A stretch of DNA of 64,000 nt from VBDM01 sp035499735 (lineage in GTDB: Bacteria > Pseudomonadota > Gammaproteobacteria > Burkholderiales > SG8-39). This document shows, piece after piece, positions 53,059 to 60,857 of the stretch (positions within the stretch are counted from its first letter, which is position 1; each line of letters begins with the position of its first letter). Under the pieces are notes generated by a model. It had not been told where the DNA came from, ran no database searches, and worked only from the letters and a program-made list of their open reading frames with translations. The position numbers and the translations under genes are program-made. The DNA is taken from NCBI GenBank assembly GCA_035499735.1, contig DATJYC010000033.1:1-64000 (forward strand), read 5' to 3'.

Positions 53059-53092
53059 CGGGGTGGCCGGTGCGCAGCCCAAGGCAAAAACC

Positions 53093-54496
53093 ATGATGAC
53101 GAAATTCAAGCAGGCCAGCCTGGTGCTGGTCGGTGTGCTGGCCGGAGTACTGCTCAGTCTGAACTTCTCCGCGATAGCGCAGCGCGAGGCCGCTCGCTTT
53201 CCGCTCCCGGTCGACGAGTTGCGCGCCTTCGCCGAGGTGTTCGGGGCGATCAAGTCGAACTACGTCGAGCCGGTCGAGGACAAGAAGCTCATCACCGAGG
53301 CGATCAGCGGGATGCTTACAGGTCTCGATCCGCATTCGGCGTATCTCGACCAGGACGCTTTCAAGGAGCTGCAGGTCGGCACGCAGGGCGAGTTCGGCGG
53401 CTTGGGCATCGAGGTCGGCATGGAGGAAGGCTTCGTGAAGGTGGTGTCACCGATAGAGGACACGCCGGCGTTCCGAGCAGGCCTGAAGCCGGGGGATTTC
53501 ATCATCAAGATCGACGACGCCTCGGTCAAGGGAATGAGCCTGAACGACGCGGTCAAGCGCATGCGCGGCAAGCCGAAGACGAGCATCCGGCTCACGATCA
53601 TGCGCAAAGGAGAGGCGAAGCCGTTCGAGGTCACGCTGGTCCGCGACGTGATCCGCGTGCAAAGCGTGAAGTCCAAGCTGATCGAACCCGGCTACGGATG
53701 GGTTCGGGTCTCGCAGTTTCAGGAGCACACGGGAGAGAATCTGGTCAAGCACCTCGAGGGGCTGTACAAGAGCGGCCCGCTGAAGGGGCTGATCCTGGAC
53801 CTGCGCAACGACCCCGGCGGCCTCCTGAACGGCGCCGTGGGGATCTCCTCCGCCTTCCTGCCGCCGCGCGCGGCGGTGGTGTCCACCGACGGGCGCACCG
53901 AGGACGCCAAGCGCAAGTTCATTGCGGCGCCCGAGGATTATCTACGCGGAAACCGCGACGACTACCTGAAGGACCTGCCCGCGGCGGTCAAGACCGTTCC
54001 CATGGTGGTGCTGGTGAACGGGGGCTCCGCGTCCGCCTCTGAAATCGTGGCGGGCGCCCTGCAGGACCACAAGCGGGCCACCTTGATCGGCACGCAGACT
54101 TTCGGCAAGGGCTCGGTGCAGACCATCCTACCGCTCGGCAACAATACCGCGATCAAGCTCACCACCGCGCGCTACTACACGCCCAGCGGCCGCTCGATTC
54201 AGGCGAAGGGCATTACCCCGGACATCGTCGTCGAGGATCCCACCTCGCCGACGACGGTAAGGTTGCGCGAGGCCGATCTCGAGAAGCACCTCCTCAACGA
54301 GCAGGACCCGGGTGCCCAGGCGGAAAAAGCGCAGCGCACCAGCGCCAAGCCCTCGACCGAGGCCGACGAGAAGCCGCCTGCGCCGCTCGAGTTCACGTCG
54401 GACAAGGATTTCCAGTTCCAGCAGGCGCTCAAGTTCCTGAAAGGCCAGCCGCTGGCGACCGCGCAAAGCGCCCCGCCCGCGCCCGCCAAGAACTGA
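53093..54496 (+). CDS. C-terminal processing protease (S41 family)
   Basis: 467 residues with an N-terminal signal/anchor helix (about 8-26). A PDZ domain (about 95-170: GLGIEVGMEEGFVKVVSP, GLKPGDFIIKIDD) precedes the S41 domain with catalytic Ser in NGGSASASEIVAGAL (about 305-319) and Lys in FGKGSVQT (about 338). An Ala/Glu-rich tail follows. The family cleaves near the C-termini of periplasmic proteins. It is in the usual gpmA-envC-ctpA order. Confidence 0.93.
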   Translation: MMTKFKQASLVLVGVLAGVLLSLNFSAIAQREAARFPLPVDELRAFAEVFGAIKSNYVEPVEDKKLITEAISGMLTGLDPHSAYLDQDAFKELQVGTQGEFGGLGIEVGMEEGFVKVVSPIEDTPAFRAGLKPGDFIIKIDDASVKGMSLNDAVKRMRGKPKTSIRLTIMRKGEAKPFEVTLVRDVIRVQSVKSKLIEPGYGWVRVSQFQEHTGENLVKHLEGLYKSGPLKGLILDLRNDPGGLLNGAVGISSAFLPPRAAVVSTDGRTEDAKRKFIAAPEDYLRGNRDDYLKDLPAAVKTVPMVVLVNGGSASASEIVAGALQDHKRATLIGTQTFGKGSVQTILPLGNNTAIKLTTARYYTPSGRSIQAKGITPDIVVEDPTSPTTVRLREADLEKHLLNEQDPGAQAEKAQRTSAKPSTEADEKPPAPLEFTSDKDFQFQQALKFLKGQPLATAQSAPPAPAKN

Positions 54497-54530
54497 CCGG
54501 CGCGCGCCCTGCGGGCGCACTGCAGAGCCG

Positions 54531-55298
54531 ATGACAGACGAGCAACTGCTGCGCTATTCGCGGCACATCCTGCTGCCCGAGATCGGGGTCGAAGGGCAGC
54601 AGAGGCTCCTGTCGGCATCTGCCCTGGTCATCGGCGCCGGAGGGCTGGGGTCGCCCGCGGCGCTCTACCTAGCGGCGGCGGGCGTCGGAAGCCTGACCCT
54701 GGTCGACGGCGACGACGTCGATCTCACCAACCTACAGCGGCAGATCCTTCACGCCACCGAATCGGTGGGCCGGCCCAAGACCGAGTCGGGGCGAGCAGCG
54801 CTCTCGAGGATCAATCCCGACGTGAAGGTCATGCCGGTGCAGCAGCGCGTAGGAGACGAGGAGCTCGACGGCCTGGTCGCGGCGAGCAGCGTGGTGCTCG
54901 ACTGCTCTGACAACTTCGCCACGCGCCACGCCGTGAACCGCGCTTGCGTCCGGAATCGAAAACCTCTCGTGTCGGGGGCGGCCGTGCGTTTCGACGGGCA
55001 GGTGAGCGTCTTCGATCTCCGGGACGAACTCAGCCCCTGTTATCACTGCCTCTTTCCGGAGAACGCCGAGCTCGAAGAAATGCGCTGCGCGATCATGGGC
55101 GTGTTCGCCCCGCTTACCGGGATCATCGGCACCGTGCAGGCCGCAGAGGCCTTGAAGCTGCTCGCGGGCGCCGGAGAAACGCTGAACGGGCGCTTGATGC
55201 TTCTGGACGCGCTCACCATGCAGTGGCGCACGGTCAGGCTTGCAAGGGACCCCTCCTGCCCGGTGTGCGCGCGGGTTGTGTCCGAGCTGCGCGTCTAG
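54531..55298 (+). CDS. ThiF/MoeB/HesA-family adenylyltransferase
   Basis: 255 residues. The ATP site is VIGAGGLGSPAALYLAAAG (about 33-51), with the Asp of VDGDDVDLTNLQRQ. Zinc Cys pairs are CYHC (about 172-175) and CPVC (about 242-245). A Cys in RCAIMGVFAP could be the acyl-adenylate acceptor. It adenylates a ubiquitin-like sulfur carrier such as MoaD or ThiS. No sulfur-carrier gene is adjacent, so MoeB and ThiF cannot be told apart. Confidence 0.9.
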   Translation: MTDEQLLRYSRHILLPEIGVEGQQRLLSASALVIGAGGLGSPAALYLAAAGVGSLTLVDGDDVDLTNLQRQILHATESVGRPKTESGRAALSRINPDVKVMPVQQRVGDEELDGLVAASSVVLDCSDNFATRHAVNRACVRNRKPLVSGAAVRFDGQVSVFDLRDELSPCYHCLFPENAELEEMRCAIMGVFAPLTGIIGTVQAAEALKLLAGAGETLNGRLMLLDALTMQWRTVRLARDPSCPVCARVVSELRV

Positions 55299-55305
55299 AT
55301 CCGCG

Positions 55306-55905
55306 CTAGCCTCGCGAGAGCAGCGGCCATTGCTCCTTCCACAGCTCGGAGGGCATCCGCTTGAATCCGCTCTTCGCGTATTGCTGCCAGCGGCCGATCA
55401 CATAGCAGAGAAGCAGGTTCGCCCGCGGACCGGGGTCGGCGGCGGCGTCGCCCCCTGAAGGGGATGCGCCCTGCCCCTGCGTCGAGGCCACACGCAGGCA
55501 CTGTTTCAGCGTCGCTTCGAGGCGGTCATGAAGCTGATTTATGCGCACCTGAAGGCGCTCATCCTCGTTCACCAGCGCGTCGCCCACGAGCACGCGCGTC
55601 ATGCCCGGATTCTTTTCCGCGAATCCGAGCAGCGAAGAGAGAATAGCCTGGACCTGCTTGAGGCCGTCGTCCTCCTCGGCGGTGATCTTGTTGACAAGCC
55701 CGAACAACGTTTGCTCGATGAACTCGATCAGGCCCTCGAACATCTGCGCCTTGCTCGCGAAATGCCGGTAGAGCGCGGCCTCGGACACGTCCAGTTCCTT
55801 CGCCAGGGCCGCCGTTGTGACCTTCTCGCCCTTGGGGTTCTCGAGCATGCGCGCGAGGACTTGCAGGATCTGCAGGCGGCGGGCACCGGGCTTTGCAGCG
55901 GGCAT
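55306..55905 (-). CDS. slmA: Nucleoid occlusion factor SlmA (TetR family)
   Basis: 199 residues, E. coli SlmA length. The TetR helix-turn-helix KVTTAALAKELDVSEAALYRHFASKAQMFEGLIEF (about 28-62) is characteristic, and FIEQTLFGLVNKI follows. SlmA binds specific sites and blocks FtsZ assembly over the nucleoid. An argB neighbour, separated here by one gene on the opposite strand, supports the call. A Gly/Ala/Pro insert (about 143-160) is specific to this group. Confidence 0.87.
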   Translation of the reverse strand: MPAAKPGARRLQILQVLARMLENPKGEKVTTAALAKELDVSEAALYRHFASKAQMFEGLIEFIEQTLFGLVNKITAEEDDGLKQVQAILSSLLGFAEKNPGMTRVLVGDALVNEDERLQVRINQLHDRLEATLKQCLRVASTQGQGASPSGGDAAADPGPRANLLLCYVIGRWQQYAKSGFKRMPSELWKEQWPLLSRG

Positions 55906-55981
55906 GGTCGCTCTCTAACGGGTGAACCGCCCCTATTGTATGACTCCGGGTGAGCGCTTGCTGCCGGTTACAATGCGGCCC

Positions 55982-56440
55982 ATGCAGCTCTCGCCGAATT
56001 TCTCGCTGAGCCAACTAGTCTATTCGGAGACGGCAGAGAAGAACGGGATCGACAACACCCCGCCGCCCGAGATCGTGGACAACCTGAAGCGCCTCGCCGC
56101 CGGGCTCGAATCGGTCCGGGCGCTGCTCGGGGCGCCCCTGGAGATCTCGAGCGCCTACCGCTGCGCGGCGCTCAACGAGGCGGTGGGAGGCTCCGGCGCC
56201 TCGCAGCACCTGCAAGGCCTCGCTGTCGACTTCTGCTGCCCCGCCTTCGGGACGCCCCTCGAGATCGCGCGGGAGATACAGCGCTCGGGACTGGAATTCG
56301 ATCAGTGCATCCTCGAATACGGACGCTGGGTGCACCTGTCCTTCAGCGACGCGCCGCGGCGGCGGCTGCTGACAATCTACGACGAAGACGAGGGATACCT
56401 CGCGGGTCTCTTGGACGAGCAGGGCAGGCCGATCGCTTAG
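55982..56440 (+). CDS. Peptidase M15-type D,D-carboxypeptidase/endolysin-like protein
   Basis: 152 residues from the ATG at 55982. The M15A zinc motif SQHLQGLAVDF (about 78-88) supplies His and Asp, and a late WVHLSF gives the third ligand. SSAYRCAALNEAVGGS is the usual preceding block. No signal peptide is present, so it resembles phage endolysins and their domesticated host copies. It may be a phage-derived peptidoglycan enzyme. It lies between slmA and argB on the opposite strand, with no other phage gene visible. Confidence 0.85.
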   Translation: MQLSPNFSLSQLVYSETAEKNGIDNTPPPEIVDNLKRLAAGLESVRALLGAPLEISSAYRCAALNEAVGGSGASQHLQGLAVDFCCPAFGTPLEIAREIQRSGLEFDQCILEYGRWVHLSFSDAPRRRLLTIYDEDEGYLAGLLDEQGRPIA

Positions 56441-56444
56441 GCGA

Positions 56445-57332
56445 TCATTTCGAGCGGATCAGCGTCCCCACGCCCTCGTCGGTCAGGATCTCGAGCAGAA
56501 CCGCGTGCTCGACCCGGCCGTCTATGATATGGACGCTCTTCACGCCGGCCTTCGCCGCATCGAGCGCCGAGCTGATCTTGGGCAGCATCCCCCCGGAGAG
56601 CGTGCCGTCAGCGACGAGCGCATCGATCTTCTTCGGAGTCAGGCCGGTGAGCAGCTTGCCGTTCTTGTCGAGCACGCCCGGTGTATTGGTCAGAACCACG
56701 AGCTTTTCGGCGCGCAGCACTTCGGCGAGCTTGCCCGCCACCAGGTCCGCGTTGATGTTGAACGACTGCCCATCCTCGCCGACGCCGATCGGCGCCACGA
56801 CGGGGATGAAGCCGCCCTCCTGGAGCGCCCAGATCACCTTCGGATCGATCGACGCAATCTCGCCCACCTGGCCGATGTCGATCTTTCCTCCGTCGTTGCC
56901 GGCGTCGGAAAGGAGCAGCTTCCTCGCCCTGACGAACGCACCGTCCTGCCCGGTGAGCCCCACCGCCTTTCCGCCGGCCTGATTGATCAGCGTGACGACC
57001 TCTTTGTTGACCTGGCCACCGAGGACCATCTCCACGACATCCATGGTCTCGGCGTCGGTGACGCGCATGCCCTGGACGAACTCGCCCTTCTTGCCTATGC
57101 GCGCGAGCTGCTCGTCGATCTGGGGGCCGCCGCCATGCACGATGACCGGGTTCATGCCGACCAGCTTCAGCAACACGACGTCGTGGGCAAAGCTGCGCTT
57201 CAGCGCGTCGTCGGTCATGGCGTTGCCGCCGTACTTCACCACGATGGTCTTGCCGTGAAAGCGCCGGATGTAGGGAAGCGCCTCGGAAAGGACCTTGGCC
57301 TTGTGCCCCGGCGTCAGCGAGGAGTCGCTCAT
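56445..57332 (-). CDS. argB: Acetylglutamate kinase
   Basis: 295 residues from the ATG at 57332 (MSDSSLTPGHKAKVLSEALP). KTIVVKYGGNAM (catalytic Lys), VIVHGGGPQID and NINADLVAGKLAEVLRAEKLVVLTNTPGV are the signature blocks. An N-terminal helix (about 5-20) is present, as in arginine-sensitive hexameric enzymes, so feedback by arginine is likely. It performs the second step of arginine synthesis. The frame is open further upstream but into a terminator. Confidence 0.96.
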   Translation of the reverse strand: MSDSSLTPGHKAKVLSEALPYIRRFHGKTIVVKYGGNAMTDDALKRSFAHDVVLLKLVGMNPVIVHGGGPQIDEQLARIGKKGEFVQGMRVTDAETMDVVEMVLGGQVNKEVVTLINQAGGKAVGLTGQDGAFVRARKLLLSDAGNDGGKIDIGQVGEIASIDPKVIWALQEGGFIPVVAPIGVGEDGQSFNINADLVAGKLAEVLRAEKLVVLTNTPGVLDKNGKLLTGLTPKKIDALVADGTLSGGMLPKISSALDAAKAGVKSVHIIDGRVEHAVLLEILTDEGVGTLIRSK

Positions 57333-57375
57333 CTGTGCCCGCATCTTGAGCGCCGATTGTACCCGCGGGCGCAGG

Positions 57376-57399
57376 AAAAAGGCGGCCGAAGCCGCCTTT
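57376..57399 (-). terminator. Rho-independent terminator after hsp20
   Basis: On the minus strand the stem AAAGGCGGC/GCCGCCTTT encloses TTCG, a stable tetraloop, and is followed by TT for a run of five T. It lies 26 bases past the hsp20 stop and 44 bases before argB, so it separates the heat-shock transcript from argB. Confidence 0.88.
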
Positions 57400-57424
57400 C
57401 GTCGAACCAAGAGACTGGCCGGTG

Positions 57425-57850
57425 TTACTGGATCGTCAGCTGCTTGGCCGTCGCTGCCGCCTTCTTCGGGAGCGTCAGCTCGAGCACGCCGTCGGAGTAT
57501 TTCGCGCTTGCGCGCGCTTCGTCGATTTCCTGGGCGAGCCTGAAGGCGCGCGAGACTTTGCCGACATAGCGCTCGCTGTGAAGCAGCCGCTCGCCGTCCT
57601 TCGCTTCCTTCGAGAGCCGCGCTTCCGCGGTGATGGATACCTCGTCACCGTCGATGTTGACCTTGATGTCTTCCTTCTTCACTCCGGGAAGCTCGGCCAC
57701 TACCTTGTAGTCGCCGTTCTGCTCGGCCACATCGACCTTCATGCGGCGGACCGGCACTTCGCCCTCGAACCCCAGTGGCCGCACTACGAAGCCGCGCAGA
57801 AAATCATCAACCAGATCCCCGAAGGGATCGTAACGCGTGATATTTGCCAT
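57425..57850 (-). CDS. Small heat-shock protein (Hsp20/alpha-crystallin)
   Basis: 141 residues from the ATG at 57850 (MANITRYDPF), which has GGAAGG six bases upstream; an ATG two codons earlier is too close to it. The alpha-crystallin domain spans about 38-132, with DYKVVAELPGVKKEDIKVNIDGD and the closing SDGVLELTLPKK. It is an ATP-independent chaperone. A sigma32-type promoter lies upstream. It is divergent from the ECF sigma gene. Confidence 0.94.
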   Translation of the reverse strand: MANITRYDPFGDLVDDFLRGFVVRPLGFEGEVPVRRMKVDVAEQNGDYKVVAELPGVKKEDIKVNIDGDEVSITAEARLSKEAKDGERLLHSERYVGKVSRAFRLAQEIDEARASAKYSDGVLELTLPKKAAATAKQLTIQ

Positions 57851-57898
57851 GATCATCCTTCCGAAAAGTTCTCGGGCGTAACGCCCGCGCAAGTCGAG

Positions 57899-57926
57899 AT
57901 CTTGGGTCCGCGGCCCGGATTTCAAG
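57899..57926 (-). promoter_or_regulatory. Sigma32-type promoter for hsp20
   Basis: On the minus strand CTTGAAA (57926-57920, preceded by CC) matches the sigma32 -35 consensus exactly. After 13 bases comes CCCAAGAT (57906-57899), a fair match to CCCCATNT. The gene start is about 50 bases downstream. Confidence 0.72.
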
Positions 57927-57968
57927 GGCGCTTGCGGTCCCTGCCGGAAGAGGCTAGATTCCGCGCCC

Positions 57969-58550
57969 ATGCCCCAGGGATCGCCTCCGGAATCTCTTGA
58001 ACTGGAGCGGCAGCGCCCCTATTTATTGCGGTTCGCGCTCCTGCAGCTGCGGGATCGCAGCGCCGCGGAGGACGCCGTGCAGGAGACGCTGCTCGCCGCC
58101 ATCCAGGGCGCGTCCCAATTCGCCGGCCAATCGTCGGTGCGCACCTGGCTCATCGGCATTCTGAAGCACAAGATCATAGACAGCATACGCAAGGCGGCCC
58201 GCGAGCGGCCGATCGAGGGGCCCCCGGGCGACGACGCGCGGGACCTCGACGCGTTCTTCGCCGAGGACGGTCACTTCCTCCAGGCTCCCGAGCAATGGGC
58301 CAATCCGGAACGCTCCCTCGAAGAGCGCCGTTTCTTCGAGGCGCTGGAGCGCTGCCTCCAGTCGCTGCCCCAGAAGACCGCCAGCGCCTTTGCGATGCGC
58401 GAGCTCATGGGGCTTGAGACCGACGAAATCTGTAAGGAACTGGGAATATCGACGTCCAATTGCTGGGTGATGCTCTATCGCGCCAGAATGGGCTTGCGCG
58501 CCTGTCTGGAGCAGACGTGGTTCCTGGCCGGACCCGGCCGGGACCGCTGA
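57969..58550 (+). CDS. ECF-type sigma-70 family factor
   Basis: 193 residues with only regions 2 and 4. Region 2: LRDRSAAEDAVQETLLAAIQ and TWLIGILKHKIIDSIRK (about 28-75). Region 4: LPQKTASAFAMRELMGLETDEICKEL then the recognition helix STSNCWVMLYRARMGLR (about 131-178). The zinc-finger partner gene ten bases downstream is a likely anti-sigma factor. The stimulus is unknown. It is divergent from hsp20 over 118 bases. Confidence 0.92.
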   Translation: MPQGSPPESLELERQRPYLLRFALLQLRDRSAAEDAVQETLLAAIQGASQFAGQSSVRTWLIGILKHKIIDSIRKAARERPIEGPPGDDARDLDAFFAEDGHFLQAPEQWANPERSLEERRFFEALERCLQSLPQKTASAFAMRELMGLETDEICKELGISTSNCWVMLYRARMGLRACLEQTWFLAGPGRDR

Positions 58551-58560
58551 GGAGAACGCG

Positions 58561-58761
58561 GTGATTTTCCGGCTTACGTGCAAGGAAGCGAGCAAGCTGA
58601 TTTCCGCAGGCATGGACAGGCGCCTGTCTTTCGCCGAGAGGATCGGCCTGCGCCTGCACGTCGGCATTTGCGACGCATGCACCCGCTTCACCTCCCAGGT
58701 GCAGTTCCTCCGCCGCGCCCTGAAAGCTTTCCCTGGACCGGATGAGCGCGAACGACACTGA
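58561..58761 (+). CDS. Zinc-finger (zf-HC2) anti-sigma factor, soluble
   Basis: 66 residues from a GTG at 58561. The HxxxCxxC zinc motif is His33, Cys37, Cys40 (HVGICDAC), preceded by a Cys near residue 7. No transmembrane helix is present, so this is a soluble anti-sigma of the ChrR/RsrA-like short type. It should bind the ECF factor and may release it on zinc loss or thiol oxidation. Its end overlaps the start of the CWC gene by 20 bases. Confidence 0.87.
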   Translation: MIFRLTCKEASKLISAGMDRRLSFAERIGLRLHVGICDACTRFTSQVQFLRRALKAFPGPDERERH

Positions 58762-58945
58762 GGCGAGCCGCTGCCCGGGCTGCGGCAGCGAGTTCGAATG
58801 CGGGATGCAGGTCGGTCGCGGCCGGTGCTGGTGCAAGGACGTTCCCTCGTTGCCGAACCCCGGAGGGACCGCGTGCTACTGCCCGCGCTGCCTCGAGATC
58901 AGAGTACGTAACGCGCAAGATCCTCGCTCTGCGCAAGCTCCTTGA
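58742..58945 (+). CDS. Cysteine-rich CWC-family small protein
   Basis: 67 residues with nine Cys arranged as CPGCGSEFECG (about 11-21), CWC (about 29-31) and CYCPRC (about 45-50). It likely binds zinc or another metal. The family is widespread in proteobacteria and uncharacterised. It overlaps the anti-sigma gene by 20 bases and the 3' end of hslU (opposite strand) by 47 bases. Co-translation with the sigma/anti-sigma pair suggests it belongs to the same response. Confidence 0.82.
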   Translation: MSANDTEASRCPGCGSEFECGMQVGRGRCWCKDVPSLPNPGGTACYCPRCLEIRVRNAQDPRSAQAP

Positions 58946-60239
58946 GCTTCGCGTCGACGAACGCCGCGTCGATCCTGACGCTTTCCCTGCCGTGTCTGCC
59001 GGCGTCGAACGAGATCTCCTCGAGCAGCCGCTCCATGACCGTGTGCAAGCGGCGCGCGCCGATGTTCTCGGTCTTCTCGTTGACCGACCAGGCGATCTCC
59101 GCCAGGCGCCGAATGCCGTCCGGCAGGAACGCGACGTCGACCTCTTCCGTGGCGAGCAGCGCCTGGTACTGGCGGGTGAGGCAGGCGTCGGTCGCGGTGA
59201 GAATTCTCTCGAAGTCCTCGACCGAGAGCGAATCGAGCTCGACCCGTATCGGGAAGCGCCCCTGAAGCTCGGGGATCAGGTCCGACGGCTTGGAGAGGTG
59301 GAACGCGCCGCTTGCGATGAACAGGATGTGATCGCTCTTGACCATTCCATACTTCGTCGAGATCGTCGTGCCTTCCACCAGCGGCAGCAGGTCGCGCTGA
59401 ACACCCTGGCGTGAGACGTCGGCGCCGATGACCTCTCCGCGGCTCGCGATCTTGTCGATCTCGTCGAGAAACACGATGCCGTTCTGCTCGACGTTCGCGA
59501 GCGCTTTCGCGCGCAGATCTTCGTCGTTGATCAGGCGAGCCGCTTCCTCGTCGGTGAGCAGGCGCATGGCCTCCCGGATCTTCATGCGCCGCAGCTTCTT
59601 TCTCGCGCCACCCAGGTTCTGGAACATCCCCTGGATCTGCTGCGTCAGCTCTTCCATGCCGGGCGGCGCGAATATCTCCATGTGTGCCTGCGGCGCCGAT
59701 ACCTCGATCTCGACGTCCTTGTCGTCGAGCTCGCCTTCGCGCAGCTTCTTGCGGAATTTCTGACGCGTTGCGGACTCCTCGTCCGCGGCGGGCCTCGCCT
59801 CCTCCGCCGCGAAGGCGCCCCTCGCCGCGGGCAGAAGCACGTCCAGCACGCGCTCCTCCGCCGAGTCCTCGGCGCGCTGCCTCACCTTCTTCATCGCCGC
59901 TTCGCGCGTGTCCTTGATCGCGATCTCGACGAGGTCGCGGACGATGGTGTCCACGTCGCGGCCGACGTAGCCCACTTCGGTGAACTTCGTCGCCTCGACT
60001 TTGATGAAAGGCGCGTCCGCGAGCCGGGCCAGCCGCCGCGCGATCTCGGTCTTGCCGACTCCCGTGGGCCCGATCATCAGGATGTTCTTGGGCGTTATCT
60101 CCTGGCGCAGGGGCTCGGCGACCTGCTGCCGGCGCCACCGGTTCCTCAGCGCGATCGCGACCGCGCGCTTCGCCCGCGCCTGCCCGACGATGTGCTTGTC
60201 GAGCTCATGCACGATTTCCTGCGGGGTCATCGACGACAT
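58899..60239 (-). CDS. hslU: HslU ATPase (ClpY) of the HslVU protease
   Basis: 446 residues from the ATG at 60239. Walker A is GPTGVGKTEIARRLA (about 56-70), the pore loop is EVGYVGRDVD (about 88-97), Walker B GIVFLDEIDKIA (about 252), and the C-terminal tail DLARYVL activates HslV. The I-domain (about 110-240) is Glu/Arg-rich. It unfolds substrates for HslV. It follows hslV by two bases. Confidence 0.96.
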   Translation of the reverse strand: MSSMTPQEIVHELDKHIVGQARAKRAVAIALRNRWRRQQVAEPLRQEITPKNILMIGPTGVGKTEIARRLARLADAPFIKVEATKFTEVGYVGRDVDTIVRDLVEIAIKDTREAAMKKVRQRAEDSAEERVLDVLLPAARGAFAAEEARPAADEESATRQKFRKKLREGELDDKDVEIEVSAPQAHMEIFAPPGMEELTQQIQGMFQNLGGARKKLRRMKIREAMRLLTDEEAARLINDEDLRAKALANVEQNGIVFLDEIDKIASRGEVIGADVSRQGVQRDLLPLVEGTTISTKYGMVKSDHILFIASGAFHLSKPSDLIPELQGRFPIRVELDSLSVEDFERILTATDACLTRQYQALLATEEVDVAFLPDGIRRLAEIAWSVNEKTENIGARRLHTVMERLLEEISFDAGRHGRESVRIDAAFVDAKLKELAQSEDLARYVL

Positions 60240-60241
60240 GC

Positions 60242-60778
60242 TCAGTCCAGCGCTTCGATGACGATCTGGTGGTTCGTGTAGATGCACAGGTCCGCCGCGA
60301 TCGACAGTGCCTTGCGGACTATGGTCTCGGCGTCGAGCTGGGAATTCTCGAGAAGCGCGCGCGCCGCAGCCTGCGCGTAGGGGCCGCCCGAGCCGATCGC
60401 GACGAGACCGGACTCCGGCTCGATGACGTCGCCCATGCCGGTGATGATGAGCGAGGATTCGCGGTCGGCGACCGCTAGCATCGCTTCCAGGCGCCGCAGC
60501 ACGCGGTCGGTGCGCCAGTCCTTGGCGAGCTCGACCGCCGAGCGCAGCAGGTTGCCCTGATGCTTGTCGAGCTTGGACTCGAAGCGCTCGAACAGCGTGA
60601 ACGCGTCCGCCGTCCCGCCGGCAAACCCCGCGAGGATCCGATCGTGATACAGGCGCCTGACCTTGCGTGCGCTTGCCTTCACCACGATGTTCCCGAGCGT
60701 CACCTGGCCGTCGCCGCCGAGGGCCACCTTTCCGTCGCGGCGCGCGGAGACGATGGTCGTTCCGTGGAATTGTTCCAT
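60242..60778 (-). CDS. hslV: HslV peptidase (ClpQ) of the HslVU protease
   Basis: 178 residues starting MEQFHGTTIVSARRDGK; the N-terminal prosegment is removed to expose the catalytic Thr (position 7 or 8). GGDGQVTLGNIVVKASARKVRRL and GSGGPYAQAAARAL are proteasome-like blocks. No ribosome site precedes the ATG and a sigma32-like promoter lies 11 bases upstream, so the mRNA may be nearly leaderless. Confidence 0.96.
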   Translation of the reverse strand: MEQFHGTTIVSARRDGKVALGGDGQVTLGNIVVKASARKVRRLYHDRILAGFAGGTADAFTLFERFESKLDKHQGNLLRSAVELAKDWRTDRVLRRLEAMLAVADRESSLIITGMGDVIEPESGLVAIGSGGPYAQAAARALLENSQLDAETIVRKALSIAADLCIYTNHQIVIEALD

Positions 60779-60789
60779 GCGTCAGCGCA

Positions 60790-60817
60790 AGATGGGGATG
60801 GAGTTCCGCCGATCAAG
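60790..60817 (-). promoter_or_regulatory. Sigma32-type promoter for hslVU
   Basis: On the minus strand CTTGATC (60817-60811) and CCCCATCT (60797-60790) are separated by 13 bases. The -10 matches CCCCATNT fully and the -35 matches five of seven bases of CTTGAAA. The predicted start would be only about five bases before the hslV ATG. Confidence 0.62.
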
Positions 60818-60857
60818 CCCTTCGCCGATCGGGCAGACGTCTAGCTTAGCATCGCCG

